5,984 nucleotides of DNA. Source: Gammaproteobacteria bacterium. Its GTDB lineage: Bacteria > Pseudomonadota > Gammaproteobacteria > Pseudomonadales > Azotimanducaceae. The notes under the pieces were generated by a model, which was not told the origin of the DNA, made no database searches, and worked only from the letters and a program-made list of their open reading frames with translations. The DNA is taken from the NCBI GenBank assembly GCA_027295975.1, contig JAPUJX010000119.1, positions 1 to 5,984 on the forward strand, written 5' to 3'. This document shows positions 1-5,367 of this stretch, one piece after another (the stretch's first letter is position 1; every line of letters starts with the position of its first letter). Position numbers and translations under genes: made by a program.

Positions 1-1
1 A

Positions 2-307
2 GTACGGGGATTTGTCGGCGCTTACGATATAACGTCAGATCGCGTGCGGTTATACGACGCGACCAGGACTGATAGTCTGACGGTTCTTGGCTTGCAATAT
101 ACCCTCGAGTCCGGAGTCCTTCTGTTCCGATCACTTGACGCGAACTTTAACTTTCAAAATTCCATTTTCAATTTGACTGTGGATTATGAGTCATCCGAAA
201 TCCATAAAATGCTGGCGACATTTGAGTACGGGATCAATATCAACTCTATCGGCAATGCTGTTCTGCGTTCGATTACGGTAGAACTGGGAGCAATACCCGC
301 GCCATAA
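2..307 (+). CDS. 3' end of an unrecognised protein (partial, 101 residues visible)
   Basis: The frame is open from the left edge to a TAA at 305-307, so this is most likely the C-terminal end of a longer gene starting outside the window. A GTG at 44 is possible as a start but has no clear ribosome-binding site, and coding continues upstream of it. The visible 101 residues are rich in short alternating hydrophobic/polar stretches (for example VLGLQYTLES, FNFQNSIFNLTVDY and AVLRSITVELG), which suggests mostly beta structure. There is no cysteine, no membrane helix and no motif I can name; it ends in IPAP. By hand count the first 300 bases are about 47% GC, dropping to about 35% in 121-180, against about 70% in a sampled stretch of the aminotransferase gene (3841-3900). 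It converges on the phosphotransferase gene. Function unknown. Confidence 0.6.
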   Translation, partial: VRGFVGAYDITSDRVRLYDATRTDSLTVLGLQYTLESGVLLFRSLDANFNFQNSIFNLTVDYESSEIHKMLATFEYGININSIGNAVLRSITVELGAIPAP

Positions 308-310
308 ACC

Positions 311-343
311 AGAGCGGCAACCTGCTCGGTGAGTTGGCTCTTT
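311..343. terminator. Weak bidirectional hairpin between convergent genes
   Basis: AGAGC (311-315) pairs with GCTCT (337-341), and CAAC (318-321) pairs with GTTG (333-336). This gives a nine-pair stem with a two-base bulge and an 11-base loop. On the plus strand it is followed by only a short TTT; on the minus strand the following bases are GGTTTATGG. It lies in the 45-bp gap between the TAA of the left gene and the stop of the minus-strand gene, where a shared terminator would be expected. The U-tracts are poor, so activity is uncertain. Confidence 0.35.
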
Positions 344-352
344 GAGATACCT

Positions 353-1390
353 TCAGGTCAACAGGTTCAGGGCCGAGACAGCGCGTACCCGCACACTCTC
401 CTTGTAGCTATCCAGGTCCATGCCTTTGTTGTCACCCATCGCTCCCACGAGGTAACGTTTGTAAACCCCCTGTCCTATGGCCGCCAGGCGCCAATGGGAG
501 AATGCCTGGTAATAGTTGATCGCCGCCAGACTGCGGCCGGTCGCCTCTTCATATCGTTCGCTGATCTCCACACGGCTTGGAAAACCGCCCGCGGCCGTAG
601 GCACGACGTCTTGAACGCCCTCACCCGGCTCGATCCAGTTGTTCAACAGATATCCTACATCGGCCAACGGGTCGCCCAGGGTGCACAACTCCCAGTCCAG
701 CACCGCCTGTATCTTTCCATTCTCTACTATCATGTTGCCCAGCCGATAGTCGCCATGCACGATGGTTGAGCCAATCTGCTCCGGCATATTTTCCTGCAAC
801 AACCGGGAGGTTTCCTCCATCTCCGGTATTTCGTGAGTTTTTGACGCCGCCCACTGTTTGTTCCAGCGTTTGAGCTGGCGGGCGAGGTAGGCCTCCTTGC
901 GACCGAGTTCCCCAAGACCCACGGTATCCGGGTCGATCTCGTGCAGCTTCACGAGTACATCGACTACGTTCAGCCCGAGGGAATGCCGTTTTCCATTCGA
1001 GAGCTGCCGCGCATATGTTGCGTCATGCAGGACCGGACCCTCCACGAACCCCATGACGTAAAACGGTGCCCCATTTATTTCCACGTCGTTACACAGTCCA
1101 AAGGTTGGCGCGACCGGTACTTCCGAACCGCAAAGCGCCGAAACAATGCGATGCTCGCGCCCCATGTCGTGGGCGCTCTCCAGCACCTGTCCCAGGGGGG
1201 GACGGCGCAATACATAAGCAGCACCGTTATGGTCGACAAAACGGAACGTCAAATTGGAATGGCCACCGGCAATCAGGGAAAATTCGAGGGGTGGTGAGAG
1301 ATCGGGGATACACTCGCACAGCCATGCGGTGACCGGTTCAAGCGTTATACCTTTGACCATCTTTGAATCCATATTACGTCCGGCAACCAT
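353..1390 (-). CDS. APH-fold phosphotransferase, ACAD10/ACAD11 (LvaA-like) type kinase
   Basis: A 345-residue cytoplasmic kinase of the aminoglycoside/choline phosphotransferase superfamily, full length for the family. Visible in order: a glycine-rich nucleotide loop GGHSN (42-46), the LRRPP strand typical of ACAD10/11-like members (61-65), an REH helix glutamate (E79), the hinge YVMGFVEG (111-118), the Brenner catalytic loop HGDYRLGN (212-219, catalytic D214, N219), and LDWE (231-234, metal-binding D232) followed by LGDPLADVGY (238-247). All key catalytic residues are present, so it should be active. Members of this subgroup phosphorylate the hydroxyl of 4-hydroxyacyl-CoAs (ACAD10/11 kinase domains; LvaA of the Pseudomonas levulinate pathway) and are not antibiotic resistance enzymes. 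The exact substrate here is inferred. The ATG at 1390 is preceded by GGGGAG at rather short spacing; in-frame ATGs at codons 7 and 11 are alternatives. It is divergent from the MORN gene. Confidence 0.9.
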   Translation of the reverse strand: MVAGRNMDSKMVKGITLEPVTAWLCECIPDLSPPLEFSLIAGGHSNLTFRFVDHNGAAYVLRRPPLGQVLESAHDMGREHRIVSALCGSEVPVAPTFGLCNDVEINGAPFYVMGFVEGPVLHDATYARQLSNGKRHSLGLNVVDVLVKLHEIDPDTVGLGELGRKEAYLARQLKRWNKQWAASKTHEIPEMEETSRLLQENMPEQIGSTIVHGDYRLGNMIVENGKIQAVLDWELCTLGDPLADVGYLLNNWIEPGEGVQDVVPTAAGGFPSRVEISERYEEATGRSLAAINYYQAFSHWRLAAIGQGVYKRYLVGAMGDNKGMDLDSYKESVRVRAVSALNLLT

Positions 1391-1393
1391 GCT

Positions 1394-1399
1394 CTCCCC
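1394..1399 (-). promoter_or_regulatory. Shine-Dalgarno-like GGGGAG for the phosphotransferase
   Basis: On the minus strand GGGGAG lies three bases before the ATG at 1390. The match is strong but the spacing is shorter than usual. It favours the first ATG over the one six codons in, which has only a weak CGGA upstream. Confidence 0.45.
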
Positions 1400-1419
1400 G
1401 AAACGAAAGGGGAACCCGT

Positions 1420-1449
1420 ACTCTACCCAAACCCTTTGAGTTTTGTCAT
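1420..1449 (-). promoter_or_regulatory. Candidate sigma70 promoter for the phosphotransferase
   Basis: Read on the minus strand, ATGACA (plus 1444-1449, five of six against TTGACA) is followed after 18 bases by TAGAGT (plus 1420-1425, four of six against TATAAT). Transcription would start around 1412, giving a leader of roughly 20 bases before the ATG at 1390. It is a plausible promoter by position, but the -10 match is only moderate. Confidence 0.35.
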
Positions 1450-1493
1450 GAGATCGTTTTACATAGCAATGCGTGATCCCTCCGGGTGCTCGT

Positions 1494-1514
1494 GCGGTTT
1501 GCTACGCAAACTGC
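1494..1514. repeat. 21-bp near-perfect palindrome in the divergent promoter region
   Basis: GTTTGC (1497-1502) and GCAAAC (1506-1511) are perfect inverted arms around TAC. The symmetry extends outwards to GC (1494-1495) and GC (1513-1514) with one G/T mismatch. There is no T-tract after it, and it lies just before and into the -35 region of the candidate MORN promoter. A repressor or activator operator is therefore a better guess than a terminator. Confidence 0.5.
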
Positions 1515-1541
1515 CAGGCAATTCGTCTGGCGAATTATAAT
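1511..1541 (+). promoter_or_regulatory. Candidate sigma70 promoter of the MORN-aminotransferase-cysZ operon
   Basis: A perfect TATAAT occupies 1536-1541. The best -35 candidate is CTGCCA at 1511-1516 (four of six against TTGACA) with a long 19-base spacer. Transcription would begin near 1548, leaving about 37 bases before the GTG at 1585. The -10 is convincing and the -35 weak, which would fit an activator-dependent promoter. Confidence 0.5.
1520..1536. repeat. Perfect inverted repeat overlapping the -10 box (operator candidate)
   Basis: AATTCG (1520-1525) and CGAATT (1531-1536) are perfect six-base inverted arms around TCTGG. The repeat fills the spacer of the candidate promoter and its last base is the first T of TATAAT, so a protein bound here would block RNA polymerase. 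Its centre (1528) is 24 bp from the centre of the neighbouring palindrome (1504). Confidence 0.45.
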
Positions 1542-1584
1542 CCAGGCTGGTGCGCCATATGTCGTTGACCAAATCGGCTGATCC

Positions 1585-3246
1585 GTGGTGATCCGTATCC
1601 TCGTCACCTGGCTCGTACTGCTGCAATGGGGTTGTGTGGCGCCGCACATCGGCGGCCCAACGGCGCCCAGGAACGACCCTGCCGCGGGTCGTCTTTACCT
1701 CGCCAAGACACGGACGGTCTGGATTTACCCCGGCGATCTCGCCTACAGCGGCGAAGCGAGATACGAATGGCCGAACGGACGCAGCTATCAGGGTGGGTGG
1801 AAACAAGGTTTACCTCACGGGGTCGGATCCGAGTTTTTGCCGAACGGCGAACGTTACCACGGCATGTGGCAGCAGGGGGCTCGTCATGGCCACGGCGAGT
1901 TGACCCGCACCGACGGAAGCCGTTACCTGGGTGGCTTCGAGGCCGGGGTCCGGCACGGAGAAGGTGTTGAACGATCCACGGCAGGCCTTTACCGGGGAAA
2001 CTGGCTGAAGGATCTGCCGAATGGTCAGGGTGCTTACCACAGCACCGACGGAGCCCGTTATGACGGTGAGTGGTTCAACGGTCTGCGGCACGGGGTCGGC
2101 ACCTACACCGACGCAGAGGGCAACCACTACGAAGGGGACTGGCTCCGTGACAACCCCCATGGGTTTGGAACGATGACGTCGCCTGACGAATCCAGCTACG
2201 AGGGTGAGTGGGTTGCGGGCACCCGCGTAGGTTACGGCCGCCTGGTGGACACTTCGGGGCTGGTTTATGAAGGGACCTGGGTCGCCGGTAAGCGGCAGGG
2301 TTTCGGTCGCGAACAACGTCCCGATGGAAGCGTTTATCAGGGAGAGTGGCACAACGGAAAAAGCCATGGGCAGGGTAAAGAAACCCATGCTGATGGTAGC
2401 TTCCATGACGGGCAATGGGAAAACAACGTCGTATTGGGACCGGGAACCCGTCGCACCTCAACCGGAGTCGAGATCAGCGGCGTCTGGAATGGGGACAACG
2501 TGTCGATGGGCCTGTTGCTGCTGCCCACGGGGCACCAGTACGCGGGGCCACTGTTCAAACATCGCAACACCGAGGTCAGTGTTTCCCTGGTCGACTGGCT
2601 CACCGACCTTGCAGACCTCGGTGATCCGTATGCGCAACTGCTCATCGGCACCGTTTATAGTGATTTTACCCTTCCGCGCAAAAACCCGGAGCGGGCTCGA
2701 GACTATTTCGGCAAAGCGGCCGGGTCCGGCCTTGCCGAGGCTCAGTTCCGCCTCGCGCGCATCGAGATCAAAAACAATGTACCGCGGGCCATCGAAATGC
2801 TGTCCAACGCAGCCGAACAGAATCATCCGCGGGCAAACGATCTCCTTGGCGAGTATTACCACCTGGGTAAACATGTGCCCGAAAACCAGGAGCGAGCCAT
2901 CGGCTATTACGAACACGCGCTGGCTAACGGCAGCCTGACCGCACGCAACAACTTAGCCTGGCTTCTGGCAACCTGCCCCGACCCCGAAGTCCGCGACGGC
3001 GCCCGTGCCATTGGTCTGATAAAACCCATCGCCCTGCTGTACGGCAACTGGCAGCACCTGGATACATTGGCAGCGGCTTTCGCGGAACAAGGTTTATTTG
3101 CCGACGCGGTGCACACCCAGAAGGAGGCACTGGACAAAATCCAACTCGACGATGTTGAAGGCGATACCTCCGGAGTGATTGTGGAGATGCAATTGCGCAT
3201 GGAACTGTTCAGAGCAGCATCCCCATTTCATGAAAGAGCCCGTTAA
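1585..3246 (+). CDS. Exported (putative lipoprotein) MORN-repeat and Sel1/TPR-repeat protein
   Basis: A 553-residue repeat protein with no enzymatic motif. Residues 1-16 form a leader (VIRILVTWLVLLQWG) ending at C17. The lipobox QWGC is atypical at -3 and -2, so lipidation is likely rather than certain. Residues 54-323 are a MORN array (Y-x-G-x-W followed by HGxG). Residues about 345-519 are Sel1-like and TPR helices, including NNLAWLLATCPDPEVRDGA (455-473) and LDTLAAAFAEQGLFADAV (492-509), a known TPR-type sequence in proteobacteria. MORN and Sel1 repeats usually act as protein- or membrane-binding scaffolds, so an envelope scaffold role is inferred. A TGA at 1579-1581 closes the frame just upstream. 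GTG at 1585 or 1588 must start the leader, without a good Shine-Dalgarno. It ends 19 bp before the aminotransferase ATG and is probably first in the operon. Confidence 0.85.
   Translation: MVIRILVTWLVLLQWGCVAPHIGGPTAPRNDPAAGRLYLAKTRTVWIYPGDLAYSGEARYEWPNGRSYQGGWKQGLPHGVGSEFLPNGERYHGMWQQGARHGHGELTRTDGSRYLGGFEAGVRHGEGVERSTAGLYRGNWLKDLPNGQGAYHSTDGARYDGEWFNGLRHGVGTYTDAEGNHYEGDWLRDNPHGFGTMTSPDESSYEGEWVAGTRVGYGRLVDTSGLVYEGTWVAGKRQGFGREQRPDGSVYQGEWHNGKSHGQGKETHADGSFHDGQWENNVVLGPGTRRTSTGVEISGVWNGDNVSMGLLLLPTGHQYAGPLFKHRNTEVSVSLVDWLTDLADLGDPYAQLLIGTVYSDFTLPRKNPERARDYFGKAAGSGLAEAQFRLARIEIKNNVPRAIEMLSNAAEQNHPRANDLLGEYYHLGKHVPENQERAIGYYEHALANGSLTARNNLAWLLATCPDPEVRDGARAIGLIKPIALLYGNWQHLDTLAAAFAEQGLFADAVHTQKEALDKIQLDDVEGDTSGVIVEMQLRMELFRAASPFHERAR
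1744..2553 (+). repeat. MORN array, about 12 units of 69 bp
   Basis: The aromatic (or replacing) position of Y-x-G-x-W recurs at residues 68, 91, 114, 136, 159, 182, 205, 228, 251, 274, 297 and 319. That is a strict 23-residue (69-bp) period, with one-residue contractions before 136 and 319 and a shortened leading unit at 54. Units at 274 (HDGQW), 297 (ISGVW) and 319 (YAGPL) are degenerate. The DNA of the units has diverged, so this is a protein-level repeat and not a recent tandem duplication. Confidence 0.85.
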
Positions 3247-3252
3247 CGGATC

Positions 3253-3258
3253 GGAAGA
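3253..3258 (+). promoter_or_regulatory. Shine-Dalgarno GGAAGA deciding the aminotransferase start
   Basis: GGAAGA sits seven bases before the ATG at 3266. The upstream in-frame ATG at 3230 (inside the MORN gene) and TTG at 3179 lack a comparable site, and their extra residues do not resemble the start of the aminotransferase fold. Confidence 0.6.
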
Positions 3259-3265
3259 CAAAAAA

Positions 3266-4573
3266 ATGCGCGAGTTGAACTGGCCCTTTCTCCCTGGTCG
3301 GAACATAGAAATAGAGCGTGGTGAGGGTGTACACCTCATCACCCGCCAGGGTCAGTCGATTCTGGACGCCGCCGGCGGCGCGGTCGTATGCAACATCGGC
3401 CACGGCCGCCAGAGAGTCGCAGACAAAGTGGCCGAAGCGACTCTCGACTACAGTTACGTGGTGCCGCCCTGGATCACGCCATCGAGGCGGGCGCTGGTTG
3501 AGGTTCTCGAGCGCCACTGGCTGCCGAACGACCTCCGACGCATCCATATCACGTCCGGCGGATCCGAAGCGGTGGACGCGGCGATGAAAATGGCATTGCA
3601 ATATCATTATGCGAAACAGGCGTTGAGCCGCACGAAAATCATCTCCCGCGATATTTCCTATCACGGCACTACGATGGCAACAATTGGGGCCAGCGGTCAT
3701 CCAGCACGAAGGCGAGGCCTCGAACATGCCCTGGGGTATTATCCGCGCATACCGACACCCTACCCGCTGCGCTGTCCGTTGGGCCCTCACCATGCCGGGA
3801 CGGCGGCCTATTATGCCCAGTGCCTGCGGGAAACAATTGAAGCCGAGGGTCCGGAAACCATCGCCGCATTCCTCGCCGAGCCGATCACCGGCTCGAGCGG
3901 TGGCGCGATCGTGCCGCCCGAGGATTATTGGCGCCACGTACGGGCTATCTGTGACGAATACGGTGTGCTGCTGATCCTCGATGAAGTGATGACCGGTTTC
4001 GGCCGCACCGGAACGCCCTTCGCTTTTCAACACTGGGACATCACTCCGGACATTCTGGTGGCAGGCAAAGGGCTGGCCGGCGGATACGCACCCCTTGGCG
4101 GGGTGTTCGCAAGCGAAAACGTCGGAACCGCTATCGGTTCTGCCGGGATGAACGTGATGTTCAACACCTTCGGCGCACACCCCGCGGCCTGCGCGGCCGG
4201 TGCTGAGGTATTGACCATCATGGTTGAAGAGAACCTGGTGGAAAGGTCGGCCGAAATGGGCGCACTGCTCCAGAAACGCCTGATCGACACTTTTTCCAAC
4301 CACCCCCACGTAGCCGAGGTGCGCGGTCGCGGCTTGTTGCAGGCAATAGAAATCGTGCGGGAACGTGACACCCTCACGCCGTTCGATGAAGCGGACAACG
4401 TATCCAATCGCATCGTCGCGAACGCGCTTAAAAAAGGGGTATTCTTCTATGGCGGCGGAACGGGTGAAGTTCGCGACATTGTGTGCATGGGTCCGGCTTT
4501 CATCATCGAAGAACAGCATATCGAAACCATGGTCGAGGTGTTGCTCGAATCGCTGAACGAAGTTACCGGATGA
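3266..4573 (+). CDS. Class III PLP-dependent aminotransferase
   Basis: A 435-residue cytosolic fold-type I enzyme of the class III (omega-amino acid) aminotransferase family, full length. Visible: the cofactor phosphate-binding region SGGSEA (97-102), YHG with the ring-stacking tyrosine (132-134), the HPARRRGLEHAL...PYPLRCPLG stretch typical of a large subgroup annotated as aspartate aminotransferase family (145-173), EP (205-206), LDEVMTGFGRTG with D239 contacting the pyridine nitrogen (238-249), the Schiff-base lysine K268 in AGKGLAGGY, and the TFGAHPAACAAG phosphate loop (301-312). All catalytic residues are intact. The amino donor cannot be read from sequence; members use omega-amino acids, diamines, taurine or similar with pyruvate or 2-oxoglutarate as acceptor. 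It lies 19 bp after the MORN gene, and its stop overlaps the next start (ATGA), so co-translation with cysZ is likely. The ATG at 3230 would add 12 residues. Confidence 0.93.
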   Translation: MRELNWPFLPGRNIEIERGEGVHLITRQGQSILDAAGGAVVCNIGHGRQRVADKVAEATLDYSYVVPPWITPSRRALVEVLERHWLPNDLRRIHITSGGSEAVDAAMKMALQYHYAKQALSRTKIISRDISYHGTTMATIGASGHPARRRGLEHALGYYPRIPTPYPLRCPLGPHHAGTAAYYAQCLRETIEAEGPETIAAFLAEPITGSSGGAIVPPEDYWRHVRAICDEYGVLLILDEVMTGFGRTGTPFAFQHWDITPDILVAGKGLAGGYAPLGGVFASENVGTAIGSAGMNVMFNTFGAHPAACAAGAEVLTIMVEENLVERSAEMGALLQKRLIDTFSNHPHVAEVRGRGLLQAIEIVRERDTLTPFDEADNVSNRIVANALKKGVFFYGGGTGEVRDIVCMGPAFIIEEQHIETMVEVLLESLNEVTG

Positions 4574-5286
4574 GCCCACTCCATGGCGTCAGGCAGTTTA
4601 TCGAAGGCGCACGCACTGCCTGCAGTTCCCAGCTTGCCCGCTACAGTTGGGCCCCCGCGTTGTCGAGCGCCATCATCATCGGCCTGGGGCTTGCGCTGGC
4701 AAGCAGCTACATCGGCGAATTTTCGACCTGGCTGGTCGCCCAACTTCCGGACTGGCTCGGTTTTCTGGAACGGATATTAACCCCGTTGCTCTACGTGTTC
4801 GGCCTGCTCTTCGGTGCCTGGATGTTCGGTTTTCTCGCGGTGATCATCGCTGGACCGTTCCTCGGCAACTTGTCCCGTAAGGTCGAAGTGCTCGAACTGG
4901 GCGAATCGCCGGACGACACCCGTTCTTTCCTGGAGGGTCTAGTCGCGGGCATCGGGCGCGAGGCCAGAAAGCTCGGTTATTACCTGCCGCGGTTGTTTCT
5001 GGTTCTGCTGATAACACTGATACCGGTGATCAACATCATCGCGCCCATCATATGGTTCGGTTTCGGCGCCTGGATCATGGCGGTGCAGTTCTGTGATTAT
5101 CCGACGGAGAATCGCAACCTTCCGTTTTCCGACACGATCACCCGGCTGCGCCGGCATCGCGGTGCCGCGTTGGGATTCGGCGGCTGTACAACCCTGCTGC
5201 TCGCCATACCGTTGGTCAATTTCCTGGTGATTCCCATCGCCGTTGCTGGCGGCACGTTGTTGTGGCACAGCCTCGAGGACACCTGA
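4570..5286 (+). CDS. cysZ: CysZ / EI24-domain inner-membrane protein (putative sulfate transporter)
   Basis: A 238-residue polytopic membrane protein, close to the length of E. coli CysZ (about 250). Four hydrophobic segments are visible at about 30-47, 68-95, 139-168 and 203-230. Family landmarks are the GPFLGNLSRKVE stretch after the second segment (95-106), DYPTENRNLPFSD (176-188), and a C-terminal IPLVNFLVIPIAVAGGTLLW (213-232). CysZ proteins move sulfate into the cytoplasm for cysteine synthesis; EI24-domain relatives have wider roles, so the sulfate role is by family. The ATG at 4570 overlaps the aminotransferase stop as ATGA, with only a weak ribosome-binding site, which suggests translational coupling. 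A longer frame starting at 4483 lies inside the aminotransferase and is unlikely. It has no cysteine-biosynthesis neighbour in this window, which is unusual for a gene named cysZ. Confidence 0.88.
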   Translation: MSPLHGVRQFIEGARTACSSQLARYSWAPALSSAIIIGLGLALASSYIGEFSTWLVAQLPDWLGFLERILTPLLYVFGLLFGAWMFGFLAVIIAGPFLGNLSRKVEVLELGESPDDTRSFLEGLVAGIGREARKLGYYLPRLFLVLLITLIPVINIIAPIIWFGFGAWIMAVQFCDYPTENRNLPFSDTITRLRRHRGAALGFGGCTTLLLAIPLVNFLVIPIAVAGGTLLWHSLEDT

Positions 5287-5320
5287 CGATACCGGCCGGG
5301 CAGTGCCCGCGCTTCCGTGC

Positions 5321-5351
5321 TTGCCTTTTCGCGGCCAGTGGCGCATATACG
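5321..5351 (+). promoter_or_regulatory. Possible weak promoter before the acyl-CoA synthetase
   Basis: TTGCCT (5321-5326) is followed by CATATA (5344-5349, 17-base spacer) or TATACG (5346-5351, 19-base spacer). Both boxes match consensus only partly. The 81-bp gap also contains a short GC hairpin CGGGC-AGT-GCCCG (5297-5309) with no T-tract. The ligase may therefore be read from the upstream operon, from this site, or both. Confidence 0.22.
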
Positions 5352-5355
5352 ATTC

Positions 5356-5361
5356 GGGGGA
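5356..5361 (+). promoter_or_regulatory. Shine-Dalgarno-like GGGGGA for the acyl-CoA synthetase
   Basis: GGGGGA ends six bases before the ATG at 5368. This is good spacing and supports that start. Confidence 0.5.
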
Positions 5362-5367
5362 TCTAGC

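Noticed and set aside
329..769. Plus-strand ORF opposite the phosphotransferase C-terminal half
   Set aside because: Shadow of the kinase gene, which carries all the catalytic motifs; no domain features of its own. The same holds for 941-1297.
353..1390. Aminoglycoside resistance gene
   Set aside because: The kinase shares the APH fold, but its LRRPP, YVMGFVEG and LDWELCTLGDP motifs place it with ACAD10/11-type metabolic kinases.
1810..2415. 201-codon minus-strand ORF opposite the MORN array
   Set aside because: Antisense to the periodic MORN codons; the open frame follows from the repeated codon pattern.
3179..3265. Longer N-terminus for the aminotransferase from TTG 3179 or ATG 3230
   Set aside because: The added residues are out-of-frame MORN-gene sequence, and the better ribosome-binding site serves ATG 3266.
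4483..4569. Longer N-terminus for the CysZ protein
   Set aside because: The extra residues are the aminotransferase 3' end in another frame; the ATGA overlap at 4570 is the natural start.
353..4573. Kinase plus class III phospho-lyase pair, like hydroxylysine kinase with phosphohydroxylysine phospho-lyase
   Set aside because: The kinase signature is acyl-CoA kinase-like, the two genes are divergent and separated by the MORN gene, and nothing in the PLP enzyme points to lyase activity.
3209..4579. Long minus-strand ORF opposite the aminotransferase, as a gene
   Set aside because: It lies wholly antisense to a gene with every catalytic motif intact, and its translation shows no recognisable domain.
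5297..5309. Hairpin CGGGC-AGT-GCCCG after cysZ as a terminator
   Set aside because: The stem is only five base pairs and no T-tract follows, so it is not a credible intrinsic terminator.
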